Positions 1-10,374 of a stretch of DNA of 64,000 nucleotides are shown one piece after another. Each line of letters opens with the position of its first letter. Position 1 is the first letter of the stretch. The position numbers were made by a program, and so were the translations under genes. Location: assembly GCF_030864005.1 (NCBI RefSeq), contig NZ_CP132976.1, positions 620,001 to 684,000 of the forward strand, read 5' to 3'. The DNA comes from Achromobacter seleniivolatilans. Its GTDB lineage: Bacteria; Pseudomonadota; Gammaproteobacteria; Burkholderiales; Burkholderiaceae_B. The notes under the pieces are model-generated. The model saw only the letters and a list, made by a program, of their open reading frames with translations. It was not told the origin of the DNA and did no database searches.

Positions 1-2
1 CC

Positions 3-278
3 GATGCCACTCAGGGGCCTTTGCGCTTGGGGGGTGTGGCTAACGGTTCGGTGCTTCGGCCCGTGCCCGGCAGCCAGCAGGTGGCGCTGGATGTAGATGT
101 GCAGGGCGCTGAAGGCGAAGTATGGTGGATGCTTGATGGCCGCGTGGTAAATCACGGCGCGTCGGGTCATCCGTTTAAATTAGTGCTGGCGCAAGACGGC
201 CGGTATACGCTTACCGTCATGGACACACAAGGTCGTCACGACAGAGTGGTTTTTGAAATCGCTGGCGTTACGCCATGA
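3..278 (+). CDS. pbpC: Penicillin-binding protein 1C, C-terminal fragment
   Basis: Only the last 91 codons are in the window; the reading frame is open from base 3 and the gene begins upstream. The residues read like the small beta-rich C-terminal domain (BiPBP_C) of the periplasmic peptidoglycan glycosyltransferase/transpeptidase PBP1C, with a WWMLDG core, a GRYTLTVMD stretch and a DRVVFEIAG ending. The catalytic glycosyltransferase and transpeptidase domains are outside the window, so the assignment rests on this tail alone. clpA starts 55 bases later on the same strand, with no terminator visible between. Confidence 0.75.
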   Translation, partial: DATQGPLRLGGVANGSVLRPVPGSQQVALDVDVQGAEGEVWWMLDGRVVNHGASGHPFKLVLAQDGRYTLTVMDTQGRHDRVVFEIAGVTP

Positions 279-333
279 TCGGCATAGAATATGAATCGTG
301 TATTTGACCGCTTCGATGCAATACGGAGGAAGC

Positions 334-2646
334 GTGATTTCTCAAGAGCTTGAAGTTAGCCTGCATATGGCTTTCGTCGAGGCCCGTTCGGCCCGGCACG
401 AATTTATTACCGTCGAGCATTTGCTGCTGTCGCTGCTCGACAACGCCTCTGCCGTCGAGGTGCTACGCGCCTGCGCGGCCAATCTGGACGACTTGCGCCG
501 CAACCTGCGCCAGTTTGTGTCGGAAAACACTCCGGTGATTCCGAGCGGCGCCGAGGTCGACACGCAGCCAACGCTGGGTTTTCAGCGCGTGATCCAGCGC
601 GCGATCATGCATGTTTCCGCAGGTGGCACCGGCAAAAAGCCTGTCACTGGCGCGAACGTGCTGGTTGCCATTTTTGGCGAAAAGGATTCTCACGCTGTCT
701 ATTACCTGCAACAGCAGGGCGTCACGCGGCTGGACGTTGTCAACTTCCTGTCGCATGGCATTACCAAACAGCCCCAGGTGGAGTCCGCCGCCGTGCAGAA
801 AGAGCAGCAGACCAATGGTGAAGAACAGGGCGAATCGCGTCAGTCGCCGCTGGATCAGTACGCCACTGATCTGAACGCCGCCGCGCTTGCGGGCCGCATC
901 GATCCTTTGATCGGCCGCGAGCACGAAGTCGAGCGCGTCATTCAAGTGTTGTGCCGCCGCCGCAAAAACAATCCGCTGCTGGTCGGTGAGGCCGGCGTCG
1001 GTAAAACCGCGATCGCTGAAGGCCTGGCCTGGCGCATCACGCGTGGCGAAGTGCCCGAAATCCTGCAGGCCGCTCAGGTCTTCTCGCTGGATATGGGCGC
1101 GTTGCTGGCGGGCACCAAATATCGCGGCGATTTCGAACAGCGTCTGAAAGGCGTGCTGAAGCAAATCCGCGGTAACCCCGATGCGATTCTGTTCATCGAC
1201 GAAATCCACACGCTGATCGGCGCCGGTTCGGCGTCGGGCGGCACGCTGGACGCTTCCAATTTGCTGAAGCCCGCCTTGTCTTCCGGGCAGCTCAAGTGCA
1301 TTGGCGCAACCACGTACACGGAATATCGCGGCGTCTTCGAAAAGGACCACGCGCTGTCGCGCCGGTTCCAGAAGATTGACGTCCCGGAACCGAGCGTTGA
1401 GCAAACCGTGCAGATTCTGCGCGGCTTGAAGAGCCGCTTTGAGGAACATCACGGCGTTCGTTATTCCGCTGCGGCCTTGTCGGCTGCTGCTGAATTGTCG
1501 GCCCGCTTTATCAATGACCGTCATCTGCCCGATAAGGCAATCGACGTGATCGACGAGGCCGGCGCTGCACAGCGCTTGCTTCCCCGGTCGCGCCAGAAGA
1601 AGGTGATCGGCAAGGTGGACATCGAGAACATCGTGTCCAAGATCGCGCGCATACCGCCGCAGTCCGTCTCCAACGACGACCGCAGCAAGCTGGCGACGCT
1701 GGACCGCGACCTGAAAACGGTTGTGTTCGGCCAAGACAGCGCGATCGATGCCTTGGCGGCCGCCATCAAGATGGCGCGCTCGGGTCTGGGCAAGCCGGAA
1801 AAGCCGATTGGCGCATTCCTGTTGTCCGGCCCCACGGGTGTCGGCAAGACTGAAGTTGCCCGCCAACTGGCGTTCACGCTGGGTGTCGAGCTGCTGCGCT
1901 TCGATATGTCGGAATACATGGAACGCCACGCGGTGTCGCGCCTGATCGGTGCGCCTCCGGGATACGTGGGGTTTGACCAAGGCGGCCTGTTGACCGAAGC
2001 CATCACGAAGCAGCCGCATTGCGTGCTGCTGCTGGATGAAATCGAAAAGGCGCATCCGGATGTGTTCAACATCCTGCTGCAAGTCATGGATCATGGCACG
2101 CTGACCGACAACAACGGCCGCAAGGCAGACTTTCGCAATGTCATCGTCATCATGACGACGAACGCGGGCGCCGAGACCTTGAATCGTCCGTCGATCGGGT
2201 TTGCCAATTCGCGCATGTTGGGCGACGAAATGGCGGAAATCCGCCGCATGTTCACGCCTGAATTCCGCAACCGTCTGGACGCCATCATTCCGTTTGGCTC
2301 GCTGGACCGCGAAGTCATTCTGCGTGTGGTCGACAAGTTCCTCATGCAGCTGGAAGATCAGTTGCACGAGCGCCGCGTCGAAGCGGTCTTCACGACGCGA
2401 CTGCGCGAACATCTGGCCAAAGAGGGGTTCGACCCGCTCATGGGCGCGCGCCCCATGCAACGTCTTATTCAGGACACGATCCGCCGCGCGCTGGCCGACG
2501 AGCTGCTGTTTGGCAAGCTGGTCGACGGCGGCAGTGTGACGGTGGACCTGGACGAGGCGGGCAAGGTGACGCTGGACTTCGACGACAGCGGCAAGCCGCC
2601 GTCTTCGGATGCGCCTGATAAGCAGGAAGTCGAACTGATCGATTGA
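334..2646 (+). CDS. clpA: ATP-dependent Clp protease ATP-binding subunit ClpA
   Basis: This 770-residue AAA+ unfoldase feeds substrates into the ClpP peptidase. The N-domain (about 1-150) is followed by a D1 module with Walker A GEAGVGKT near 217-224 and Walker B ILFIDE near 285, and a D2 module with Walker A GPTGVGKT near 499-506. An IGF tripeptide near 620 matches the ClpP-docking loop. I chose the GTG at 334 because GGAGGA lies just upstream (325-330) and the protein then begins like other ClpA (ISQELEVSL). The GTG at 298 is in frame but has no ribosome site. The adaptor gene clpS, often directly upstream of clpA, is absent here. The stop codon shares a base with the pqiA start. Confidence 0.95.
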   Translation: MISQELEVSLHMAFVEARSARHEFITVEHLLLSLLDNASAVEVLRACAANLDDLRRNLRQFVSENTPVIPSGAEVDTQPTLGFQRVIQRAIMHVSAGGTGKKPVTGANVLVAIFGEKDSHAVYYLQQQGVTRLDVVNFLSHGITKQPQVESAAVQKEQQTNGEEQGESRQSPLDQYATDLNAAALAGRIDPLIGREHEVERVIQVLCRRRKNNPLLVGEAGVGKTAIAEGLAWRITRGEVPEILQAAQVFSLDMGALLAGTKYRGDFEQRLKGVLKQIRGNPDAILFIDEIHTLIGAGSASGGTLDASNLLKPALSSGQLKCIGATTYTEYRGVFEKDHALSRRFQKIDVPEPSVEQTVQILRGLKSRFEEHHGVRYSAAALSAAAELSARFINDRHLPDKAIDVIDEAGAAQRLLPRSRQKKVIGKVDIENIVSKIARIPPQSVSNDDRSKLATLDRDLKTVVFGQDSAIDALAAAIKMARSGLGKPEKPIGAFLLSGPTGVGKTEVARQLAFTLGVELLRFDMSEYMERHAVSRLIGAPPGYVGFDQGGLLTEAITKQPHCVLLLDEIEKAHPDVFNILLQVMDHGTLTDNNGRKADFRNVIVIMTTNAGAETLNRPSIGFANSRMLGDEMAEIRRMFTPEFRNRLDAIIPFGSLDREVILRVVDKFLMQLEDQLHERRVEAVFTTRLREHLAKEGFDPLMGARPMQRLIQDTIRRALADELLFGKLVDGGSVTVDLDEAGKVTLDFDDSGKPPSSDAPDKQEVELID

Positions 2647-3983
2647 TGACCCCGGACCGCCAGCCGCTGATTGAGTGCGAACACTGCGCAAGCATCTATC
2701 GCCGACATCAGCTTGAACCTGGCGAGACCGCCAATTGCGCCCGCTGCGGAGCCATACTCTGGCGCTACAGCGGGCTTACTTTGTCCAATTGGCTGGCGCT
2801 TGCCATTACGGCCCTGATCATATTCGGGGTGGCAAACGCCTACCCGGTCGCTTCCATGTCTGTGCAGGGCATGGTTCAGCAGGCGTCCTTGCTGGACGCC
2901 ATTTCCATTACGTGGCGGCAGGGCCACTGGGTTGTGGCGATCATGACCGGCCTGGCCGGTTTTGTGCTGCCGCTTTTGCAGCTGACTGTATTGCTGTGGG
3001 TGCTGGGCCCCTTGTCGCAAGGCCGTGAGCCGGCTGGCTTTCGCGGCGCGATGCGCTTGCTGGGTGCGCTGCGGCCTTGGTGCATGATTCCCGTTTTTCT
3101 ATTGGGCGTGCTGGTCGCCGTAGTGAAGCTGGCTGGCATGGCTGCGGTGTCGCCCGGCATTGGCCTGGGCGCGTTCGGCCTGCTGACCATTTTCCTGACC
3201 ATGCTGGGTCGCTTGTCGCCGCATGTGCTGTGGCGCTACGCGGAAACGGTTGGCGTGGTCCCCGTGCATATTCCTGAACGCGGCCCGAACTCCGTCTTGG
3301 CAGGCTGCCATGTATGCGGTCAAGTCCAAGCCATCCCCGCCGATGATGACCCGGAAGCCGAACATCACTGCGTGCGTTGCCAGGCGGTAGTGCATTATCG
3401 CAAGCCCGATCATCTGGCCCGCACCTGGGCGTTGCTACTGGCGGCTGTGGTGTTCTACATACCCGCCAATGTGCTGCCGGTTATGCAGGTAAGCTCGGTG
3501 CTGGGCGACAGCGCTCATACGATTTTGGGTGGGGTGGTTGAACTATGGGAGATGGGCTCTTGGGACATCGCCCTTATCGTGTTCATTGCCAGTGTGGCCG
3601 TGCCATTGACCAAACTGCTGGCGTTGATTCTGCTGTTACTGACCGAGCAGTGGCGTAGCACGACGAATTTGCGTCCACGTACCCGCTTGTACCAAATGGT
3701 GGAATTCATTGGCCAATGGTCGATGCTGGATGTTTTTGTCGTTATATTGCTGGCGGCCCTGGCTGATTTTCAGGGGCTGATGGAAATCAGTGCCGGCGCG
3801 GGCGCTGCGGCATTTGGCGTCGTGGTGATTCTGACGATGCTGGCCGCAATGAGTTTCGATCTGCGCCGCAGTTGGGATTTGGAAGGCGAGAGCGAAATAG
3901 AGTTGCCGGACGTTGAGCGCCGGGATCAGCAAGCCCATGACGTGCATGCGCCTGTTTCCGTGACGGGCAAAGAAGCGGGTTAG
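2646..3983 (+). CDS. pqiA: Intermembrane transport protein PqiA
   Basis: PqiA is the inner-membrane part of the PqiABC system, which moves lipids between the two membranes; the family is also called paraquat-inducible protein A. The 445-residue protein is a duplication: each half begins with a CxxC...CxxC zinc-ribbon (CEHC...CARC near residues 10-33; CHVC...CVRC near 220-245), followed by about four membrane segments. The ATG at 2646 overlaps the clpA stop (TGATG), so translation is probably coupled to clpA, an unusual partner for this operon. pqiB follows after 44 bases. Confidence 0.92.
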   Translation: MTPDRQPLIECEHCASIYRRHQLEPGETANCARCGAILWRYSGLTLSNWLALAITALIIFGVANAYPVASMSVQGMVQQASLLDAISITWRQGHWVVAIMTGLAGFVLPLLQLTVLLWVLGPLSQGREPAGFRGAMRLLGALRPWCMIPVFLLGVLVAVVKLAGMAAVSPGIGLGAFGLLTIFLTMLGRLSPHVLWRYAETVGVVPVHIPERGPNSVLAGCHVCGQVQAIPADDDPEAEHHCVRCQAVVHYRKPDHLARTWALLLAAVVFYIPANVLPVMQVSSVLGDSAHTILGGVVELWEMGSWDIALIVFIASVAVPLTKLLALILLLLTEQWRSTTNLRPRTRLYQMVEFIGQWSMLDVFVVILLAALADFQGLMEISAGAGAAAFGVVVILTMLAAMSFDLRRSWDLEGESEIELPDVERRDQQAHDVHAPVSVTGKEAG

Positions 3984-4027
3984 TAGCGGCGCAGGTTTGC
4001 CGTGCTCGAAGAAAAAAAGGAAAGTTG

Positions 4028-5692
4028 ATGGCCGACCAAGTACCCGGTTCCGGTGAAGAGAAATATCAATCACCGACTATCTCGCGCAAGCAGAAAAGCC
4101 GGATCTCATGGATCTGGCTGGTGCCTATTGTTGCGGCGCTGATGGGTTTGTCGCTTGTCGTGCGGACCTGGATGCAGGCCGGGCCGGACATCTCGATTTC
4201 ATTTAATACCGCCGAAGGTCTGGAGGTGGGCAAGACCCAGCTCCGTTACAAAGACGTGAATATCGGCACGGTAAAGTCCATTGGGTTCAACTCGGACCGC
4301 AGCAAGGTGGTCGTGCAGGCCGAATTGGCCAAGGAAGTCTCTGACCTGGCGCGCGAGGGCACGAATTTCTGGGTGGTGCGGCCGCGGCTGGATGTCAGCG
4401 GTGTATCGGGCCTGGGTACCTTGCTGTCGGGCGCTTATATCGGCGTGGACGCGTTTGAAGGCAAAGACCACTCTAACAAAGCCACCAAACTGCATTTCGA
4501 AGGTTTGGAGATTCCGCCTGCGGTCACGCACGATCGCGCTGGCAAACGCTTCATGCTTCGTGCGTCAGATCTGGGGTCGCTGGACATTGGTTCGCCCGTG
4601 TACTTCCGGCGCATTAACGTGGGCCGTGTCATTGGCTACGCCCTGGACAAGACCGGCGGCGCTGTGAATGTAGAAGTATTTGTCGATGCGCCCAACGACA
4701 AGTTCGTCACCAACGGGGCGCGCTTCTGGAATGCCAGCGGCGTGGATTTCAGTGTCAATGCCGACGGCTTGAAGGTACGCACGCAATCGCTGGTGTCGAT
4801 GGCTGTGGGCGGAGTCGCGTTTGAATCCGTGCAGAGCGCGCGGGACGGCGGTGCGGCGGCGCCTGCGGATGCGCACTTTGACTTGTACCCGACCGAGGCG
4901 GCAGCCAAGGCCAACCCTGACGGCGAAGCCTTCCCGATCCGCATGCGCTTTGACCAGTCCATCCGCGGCCTTGCCGTGGGCGCGCCAATTGATTTCAGCG
5001 GTATCACGCTGGGCAATGTCACGCAGATCAACCTGGACTTCGATCCGGCCACCAAGCGCTTCTATTCGCTGGTTGACGCGACGCTTTACCCCGAACGTCT
5101 GGGCCGTGTCTATGAAGAAGTGCGCGATCGCGCAGCCAAGGATGGCGATGCCGCCGGCAACCGTTTGCTGGGTGTCATGATCAAGCACGGTTTGCGGGCG
5201 CAACTGCGCACGGCGAATTTGTTGACGGGCCAGTTGTACGTGGTGCTGGACGACTTCCCGAATGCCAAACCTGTCGACTACCAGCCAACCAATCCCGTCA
5301 ATATTCCGACAGTGCCGGGTAACCTGGATCAATTGCAGCAGCAGGTCAGCAATATCGTCGCCAAGATCGACAAGATCCCGTTCGACAAGATCGGTGAAGA
5401 TCTGCGCACGACCTTGTCCAGCACGTCCAAACTGATGAATCGCCTGGACAAGCAAGTCGCGCCGGAAGCGCAGAACATGCTCAAGCAAGCCAAGGAATCG
5501 ATGGCGAACATTAATTCCCTGCTGGCTTCGGATGCGTCCTTGCCAGTCAATACGGAAAAGGCGATGCAGGAATTGAGCCGGGCGGCGCGGTCGCTGCGGG
5601 CCCTGGCGGACTTCCTGCAATCGAACCCCGAGGCTCTGTTGCGCGGCCGTGGCAACGATCCGATTCCCGGCTCCGGCCCTGTCAGGAACTAA
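4028..5692 (+). CDS. pqiB: Intermembrane transport protein PqiB (MCE domains)
   Basis: PqiB has one membrane anchor (about residues 25-46) followed by repeated MCE domains, which in the family stack into a tube across the periplasm for phospholipid passage. Three MCE units are recognisable, beginning near residues 50, 165 and 295, each with the ISFNTAEGL / FMLRASDLG / IRMRFDQSI type of start and a GLEVGKTQLRYKDVNIG-like core. The C-terminal 150 residues are predicted coiled coil ending in a proline/glycine tail. I start at ATG 4028, preceded by AAGGAAA, rather than the TTG three bases upstream. pqiC follows after 6 bases. Confidence 0.93.
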   Translation: MADQVPGSGEEKYQSPTISRKQKSRISWIWLVPIVAALMGLSLVVRTWMQAGPDISISFNTAEGLEVGKTQLRYKDVNIGTVKSIGFNSDRSKVVVQAELAKEVSDLAREGTNFWVVRPRLDVSGVSGLGTLLSGAYIGVDAFEGKDHSNKATKLHFEGLEIPPAVTHDRAGKRFMLRASDLGSLDIGSPVYFRRINVGRVIGYALDKTGGAVNVEVFVDAPNDKFVTNGARFWNASGVDFSVNADGLKVRTQSLVSMAVGGVAFESVQSARDGGAAAPADAHFDLYPTEAAAKANPDGEAFPIRMRFDQSIRGLAVGAPIDFSGITLGNVTQINLDFDPATKRFYSLVDATLYPERLGRVYEEVRDRAAKDGDAAGNRLLGVMIKHGLRAQLRTANLLTGQLYVVLDDFPNAKPVDYQPTNPVNIPTVPGNLDQLQQQVSNIVAKIDKIPFDKIGEDLRTTLSSTSKLMNRLDKQVAPEAQNMLKQAKESMANINSLLASDASLPVNTEKAMQELSRAARSLRALADFLQSNPEALLRGRGNDPIPGSGPVRN

Positions 5693-5698
5693 AGCACC

Positions 5699-6346
5699 AT
5701 GACTATTTCTCCGATGCGTTCTGTCCTGTCGCTGCTGACCTTGACGACGGCCCTGGCGGGCTGCGGCTCTTCGCCGCCGGTGCATTACTACACCTTGCAG
5801 GGGCCGACGGCACAGACCGCCGGTGCGCCAGCCTCGTCTGCCAACTTCCTGATTGAGGTGCAACCGGTCAGCATCACGACCCAGGCCGACCAGCCGCAGT
5901 TGATGGTGCGCACAGGCGACGGCAGTGTTTCGGCGCTGTATTCCGAACGCTGGAGCTCACCCTTGGGCGACGAACTGCGCGGCGCGCTGTCGGATGCGCT
6001 AAAGCGCGAGCTGGGCGCCCTGGACGTGCAGGTCGTCAAGCCTGGGCCGGGTGCGCCTGTGTGGCGGGTTCAGACGGATGTGCAGCGCTTTGACATGGTG
6101 TCGGGCAGCATGGCGCAGCTGGATGCAACATGGCGGGTCAGGCCCGTCAACCTCAAAGGCACGGGGCTGTTGTGCCGTAGTGTGGTTACCGAACCTGTGT
6201 CGGAATCCGGTGTGCCCGCCTTGATCGCCGCGCAGCAACGCGCGGTAGTCAGCCTGGCTGGCGTCATGGCCTCGGCCATACGCGGGCAGAACCCGGCGGG
6301 GTCGTCCTCTGTGCAAATGCTGGGTTGCTCACCGCTGAAGGAATAA
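5699..6346 (+). CDS. pqiC: PqiC, outer-membrane lipoprotein of the Pqi system
   Basis: This 215-residue protein begins with a lipoprotein signal peptide ending in the lipobox LAGC, with the lipidated cysteine at residue 22, and then VHYYTL, typical of the ABC-type transport auxiliary lipoprotein family (formerly DUF330). The family member PqiC sits in the outer membrane and docks onto the PqiB tube. It is the last gene of the clpA-pqiABC run; I see no T-rich terminator after it before the putA control region. Confidence 0.9.
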   Translation: MTISPMRSVLSLLTLTTALAGCGSSPPVHYYTLQGPTAQTAGAPASSANFLIEVQPVSITTQADQPQLMVRTGDGSVSALYSERWSSPLGDELRGALSDALKRELGALDVQVVKPGPGAPVWRVQTDVQRFDMVSGSMAQLDATWRVRPVNLKGTGLLCRSVVTEPVSESGVPALIAAQQRAVVSLAGVMASAIRGQNPAGSSSVQMLGCSPLKE

Positions 6347-6368
6347 GTAATTCTGTATGAAGCCAATC

Positions 6369-6458
6369 GGTTAACCTAGGGTTAACCTTAATACAAACGC
6401 GGTTGCAACCTGTCTAGCATACGGTCCTACCCATACTGGGTTTTATTTGCGCCCAGTA
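6369..6458 (+). promoter_or_regulatory. putA control region with PutA-type and GGTTAACC palindromes
   Basis: Two perfect GGTTAACC palindromes (6369-6376 and 6380-6387) lie exactly 11 bp apart, one helical turn. They are followed by GGTTGCAACC at 6401-6410, a perfect palindrome containing GTTGCA, the hexamer bound by the ribbon-helix-helix domain of E. coli PutA. A further inverted repeat, TACTGGG/CCCAGTA, spans 6434-6458. Autoregulation by the PutA encoded just downstream is inferred. Confidence 0.6.
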
Positions 6459-6491
6459 CTACCTTTGCCATGCGACAGGAAGCAATCTCTT

Positions 6492-9400
6492 ATGGCCAGC
6501 ACGACCCTAGGCGTCAAAGTTGATGACGCGCTCCGCGACCGCCTCAAGGCAGCCGCGAATAAGCTCAACTGCACCCCGCACTGGCTGCATAAGCAGGCAA
6601 TCCTTGCCTACTTGGACAAAATCGAGCGTGGCCATCTGCCTGCCGAAATGTCGCATCTGGGTATCGACTCGGGCGGCGATGACGAAGTCGCTGATGGCCA
6701 GTCGGCGCCCACGCCCCCTTTCTATGAGTTCGGCCAGGACGTGCAGCCGCAGTCCGTACTGCGCGCGGCGATCACTGCCGCGTACCGCCGTCCTGAGCCT
6801 GAATGCGTTCCGCTGTTGCTGGGTCAGGCCCGCATGCCCAATCTTGAGAAAGTGCATGCGATGGCCACGGATCTGGTCAAGAAGCTGCGTGGCAAGCGCA
6901 CGGGCGGCGGCGTCGAAGGGCTGATCCAGGAATTCTCGCTGTCCAGTCAAGAAGGCGTGGCGCTGATGTGCCTGGCCGAAGCCTTGCTGCGTATTCCCGA
7001 CCGCGCTACGCGTGATGCGCTGATCCGCGACAAGGTGGCCCGTGGCGACTGGAAGTCCCACATGGGCGGTTCGCAATCGTTGTTCGTCAATGCCGCAACC
7101 TGGGGTCTGATGATCACCGGCAAGCTGGTGGCGGTCAGCAGCGAGCAGTCCTTGTCCAAGGCGCTGACCCGCCTGATCGGCAAGGGCGGCGAACCGCTGG
7201 TGCGCAAGGGCGTGAACATGGCCATGCGCATGATGGGCGAGCAATTCGTCTCCGGCCAGACCATTTCTGAAGCCCTGGCCAACAATCGCAAGATGGAAGC
7301 CCGCGGCTTCCGTTATTCGTACGACATGCTGGGTGAAGCCGCCACCACGGCAGAAGATGCCGATCGCTACTACGCGTCCTACGAACAGGCCATTCATGCC
7401 ATCGGCAAGGCTGCGGCCGGCCGTGGCATTTACGAAGGTCCGGGCATCTCGATCAAGCTGTCGGCATTGCACCCGCGTTATTCGCGCAGCCAGCGTGAAC
7501 GCGTGATCGCCGAACTGCTGCCGCGCGTGAAAGCGCTGACGGCTCTGGCCCGCAGCTATGACATCGGCTTGAACATTGATGCCGAAGAAGCCGACCGTCT
7601 TGAAATCTCGCTGGACTTGCTGGAAGCGCTTTGCTTTGCGCCCGAGCTCGATGGCTGGAACGGTATTGGCTTTGTCATTCAGGCGTATCAGAAGCGCGCG
7701 CCTTTTGTGATCGATTACGTGATTGATCTGGCTCGCCGCAGCCGTCACCGCGTGATGGTGCGGCTGGTGAAGGGCGCCTACTGGGACAGCGAAATCAAGC
7801 GCGCGCAGGTGGATGGCCTGGAAGGTTATCCGGTCTACACCCGCAAGCTGTATACCGATGTGGCCTACCTGGCTTGCGCCCGCAAGCTGCTGGGCGCGCC
7901 GGAAGCCGTGTATCCGCAATTCGCCACGCACAACGCCTACACGCTGGCGGCCATTTATCAGTTGGCCGGGCAGAACTACTATCCGGGCCAATACGAATTC
8001 CAGTGCCTGCACGGCATGGGTGAACCGCTGTACGACGAAGTGGTCGGCTCGCTGGCCCAGGGCAAGCTGAACCGTCCTTGCCGCATCTATGCGCCTGTCG
8101 GCACGCACGAAACGTTGCTGGCGTACCTGGTGCGCCGCCTGCTGGAAAACGGCGCCAACACCTCGTTCGTGAACCTGATTGGCGACGACAGTATTCCTGT
8201 CGAGACGCTGGTGGCCGACCCGGTGGAAGCCGCTGCCCGCATCGTGCCGCTGGGTGCGCCGCACGAAAAGATTGCGTTGCCGCGTGAACTCTTCGGCAGT
8301 CTTCAGCAAGGCGCCCGTGCCAACTCCGCGGGCCTGGATCTCAGCAACGAACACCGCTTGGGTTCCTTGTCCGCTGCACTGCTGGCCAGCGCCGGCACGC
8401 CTTGGCGCGCTGGCCCCATGTTGGGCGAAGGCGAACAGCCGTGGGATGCGGCGCGCGCTATTGAAGTGCGCAACCCTGCCAACCTGCGCGACGTCGTGGG
8501 TCATGTCATCGAAGCGCAAAGCGAAGAGGCCGAAATCGCGCTGCGCGCAGCCGCGAACACGGCGCCCATCTGGCAGTCCACGCCTGTCGCTGAACGGGCG
8601 CAGTGCCTGCGCCGCGCGGCGCAATTGCTGGAAGAGCAGATGCAGACCCTCTTGGGCCTGATCGTGCGCGAAGCCGGCAAGTCACTGCCCAACGCGATTG
8701 CCGAAGTGCGCGAAGCCGTCGACTTCCTGCGTTACTACGCCGACCAGGCAGAGAAGGAATTCAGCAACGACACGCACCGTCCGCTGGGTACCGTTCTGTG
8801 CATCAGCCCGTGGAACTTCCCGCTGGCGATTTTCGCCGGTCAGGTTGCAGCCGCCTTGGCGGCAGGCAATACCGTGCTGGCCAAGCCGGCGGAACAAACT
8901 CCGCTGATCGCGGCTCAGGCTGTTGCGATTCTGCGTGCGGCGGGCGTGCCCGCAGGCGCCGTGCAACTGTTGCCGGGCCGAGGCGAAACCGTAGGCGCTC
9001 AATTGGTGGCCAGCCCCGGCGTGCGCGGTGTGATGTTCACGGGTTCAACCGATGTGGCGCGCATCATTGCGCGCACCTTGGCCGACCGCCTGGACGACGA
9101 CGGCCACACCATTCCGCTGATCGCGGAAACCGGCGGCCAGAACGCCATGGTGGTGGACTCTTCCGCGTTGTCTGAGCAAGTGGTGTTCGACGTGTTGAGC
9201 TCGGCCTTTGACTCGGCAGGCCAGCGTTGCTCGGCGCTGCGCGTGCTGTGCGTGCAAGAAGACAATGCGGAACACGTGCTGACGATGTTGCGCGGCGCAA
9301 TGCGTGAACTGAGCGTGGGCAACCCCGATCGTTTGTCTGTTGATGTGGGCCCGGTCATTGACACGGAAGCGCGTAACGGCATCCAGCGTCACATCGAAAC

Positions 9401-10313
9401 CATGCGTACGGCTGGACACCGCGTGGATCAGGTCGAACTGAATGGCGAATGCCGCCACGGCACGTTCGTGCCGCCCACTATCATCGAGATCGATCACATC
9501 AGCGAGCTGACGCGCGAAGTGTTTGGCCCCGTGTTGCACGTGGTGCGCTACAAGCGCGACGAACTGGATGCCTTGCTCGACGCCATCAACGGCACGGGTT
9601 ATGGCCTGACGTTCGGCGTGCACACGCGCATCGACGAAACCATTGCGCATGTGACGGGACAGGTCCACGCCGGCAACGTGTACGTCAACCGGAACATCGT
9701 GGGCGCGGTCGTGGGCGTGCAGCCTTTCGGCGGCGAATGCTTGTCCGGCACCGGTCCCAAAGCGGGCGGCCCGCTGTACATGTACCGCTTGCTGGGCACG
9801 CGCCCCGCTGGCTTGCCGCCGGCCTTGGACGCCGCAGCGCCGCTGCCGCAGCGTATTGCGCTGCCGGGTCCCACGGGTGAGACCAATACCTACATGGTTG
9901 AGCCGCGTGGCGCGGTGTACTGCGTGGCGGCGACAGAAGCCGGTGCACGGGCGCAATGGTCCGTGGCGCGCCTGACGGGCAACCACGCCTGGTTTGCGGA
10001 CACGCCTGCGGCGCAAGCATTGCTGGCCACGCTGGATGCGGAGCAACAAGGGCAGGCGGGCATTCTGGCCGATGATGAAATCGACCAGGCCGACTATCAG
10101 GCTGTTTTGTTCGAAGGCGATGGCGATACGCTGCAAGCGTTGAATCAGCGTATCGCGCAACGTCCCGGCGCCATTTTGTCCGTCCATGGATTGACGTCGG
10201 ACGCCTTGGCAGCCGGCGCCGGTTATGTGCCGGAACGATTGCTGACCGAGCGTTCCATCAGCGTGAATACGGCCGCAGCGGGCGGAAACGCCAGCCTGAT
10301 GACAATCGGCTAA
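6492..10313 (+). CDS. putA: Trifunctional proline utilisation protein PutA
   Basis: PutA oxidises proline to glutamate in two steps and represses its own genes. The 1273-residue protein has a ribbon-helix-helix DNA-binding domain (about 1-50), a proline dehydrogenase barrel (SIKLSALHPR near 318; RLVKGAYWD near 423), and a P5C dehydrogenase domain (SPWNFPLA near 771; ETGG near 877; catalytic cysteine in QRCSALR near 913). A C-terminal ALDH-like extension follows, as in the long trifunctional type. I chose the ATG at 6492, which has AGGAAG about ten bases upstream and begins directly with the DNA-binding domain; the frame is open further upstream. No separate proline permease gene is adjacent; the liv operon downstream is the nearest transporter. 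Confidence 0.96.
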   Translation: MASTTLGVKVDDALRDRLKAAANKLNCTPHWLHKQAILAYLDKIERGHLPAEMSHLGIDSGGDDEVADGQSAPTPPFYEFGQDVQPQSVLRAAITAAYRRPEPECVPLLLGQARMPNLEKVHAMATDLVKKLRGKRTGGGVEGLIQEFSLSSQEGVALMCLAEALLRIPDRATRDALIRDKVARGDWKSHMGGSQSLFVNAATWGLMITGKLVAVSSEQSLSKALTRLIGKGGEPLVRKGVNMAMRMMGEQFVSGQTISEALANNRKMEARGFRYSYDMLGEAATTAEDADRYYASYEQAIHAIGKAAAGRGIYEGPGISIKLSALHPRYSRSQRERVIAELLPRVKALTALARSYDIGLNIDAEEADRLEISLDLLEALCFAPELDGWNGIGFVIQAYQKRAPFVIDYVIDLARRSRHRVMVRLVKGAYWDSEIKRAQVDGLEGYPVYTRKLYTDVAYLACARKLLGAPEAVYPQFATHNAYTLAAIYQLAGQNYYPGQYEFQCLHGMGEPLYDEVVGSLAQGKLNRPCRIYAPVGTHETLLAYLVRRLLENGANTSFVNLIGDDSIPVETLVADPVEAAARIVPLGAPHEKIALPRELFGSLQQGARANSAGLDLSNEHRLGSLSAALLASAGTPWRAGPMLGEGEQPWDAARAIEVRNPANLRDVVGHVIEAQSEEAEIALRAAANTAPIWQSTPVAERAQCLRRAAQLLEEQMQTLLGLIVREAGKSLPNAIAEVREAVDFLRYYADQAEKEFSNDTHRPLGTVLCISPWNFPLAIFAGQVAAALAAGNTVLAKPAEQTPLIAAQAVAILRAAGVPAGAVQLLPGRGETVGAQLVASPGVRGVMFTGSTDVARIIARTLADRLDDDGHTIPLIAETGGQNAMVVDSSALSEQVVFDVLSSAFDSAGQRCSALRVLCVQEDNAEHVLTMLRGAMRELSVGNPDRLSVDVGPVIDTEARNGIQRHIETMRTAGHRVDQVELNGECRHGTFVPPTIIEIDHISELTREVFGPVLHVVRYKRDELDALLDAINGTGYGLTFGVHTRIDETIAHVTGQVHAGNVYVNRNIVGAVVGVQPFGGECLSGTGPKAGGPLYMYRLLGTRPAGLPPALDAAAPLPQRIALPGPTGETNTYMVEPRGAVYCVAATEAGARAQWSVARLTGNHAWFADTPAAQALLATLDAEQQGQAGILADDEIDQADYQAVLFEGDGDTLQALNQRIAQRPGAILSVHGLTSDALAAGAGYVPERLLTERSISVNTAAAGGNASLMTIG

Positions 10314-10320
10314 AAGTGAC

Positions 10321-10374
10321 CGAGGGGTAACCCTCGGTTGCTGAGGGTTATCTCCAATATCGGGCAAGGTTGCA
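10321..10374 (+). other. Hairpin and GTTGCA site between putA and livK
   Basis: Bases 10321-10336 form a 6-bp stem (CGAGGG/CCCTCG) with a 4-base loop right after the putA stop. The second arm could pair alternatively with GAGGG at 10343-10347. No T-run follows, so I do not call it a terminator. A single GTTGCA hexamer (10369-10374), the E. coli PutA recognition core, lies further on, which hints that PutA may also influence the following amino-acid transporter. Confidence 0.35.

Noticed and set aside
463..2691. 742-codon open frame antisense to clpA
   Set aside because: It mirrors the codon-position GC bias of clpA, has arginine/glutamine/histidine-rich low-complexity wording and no motif.
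10321..10347. Terminator after putA
   Set aside because: Stem is present but no T-run follows; recorded as a hairpin only.
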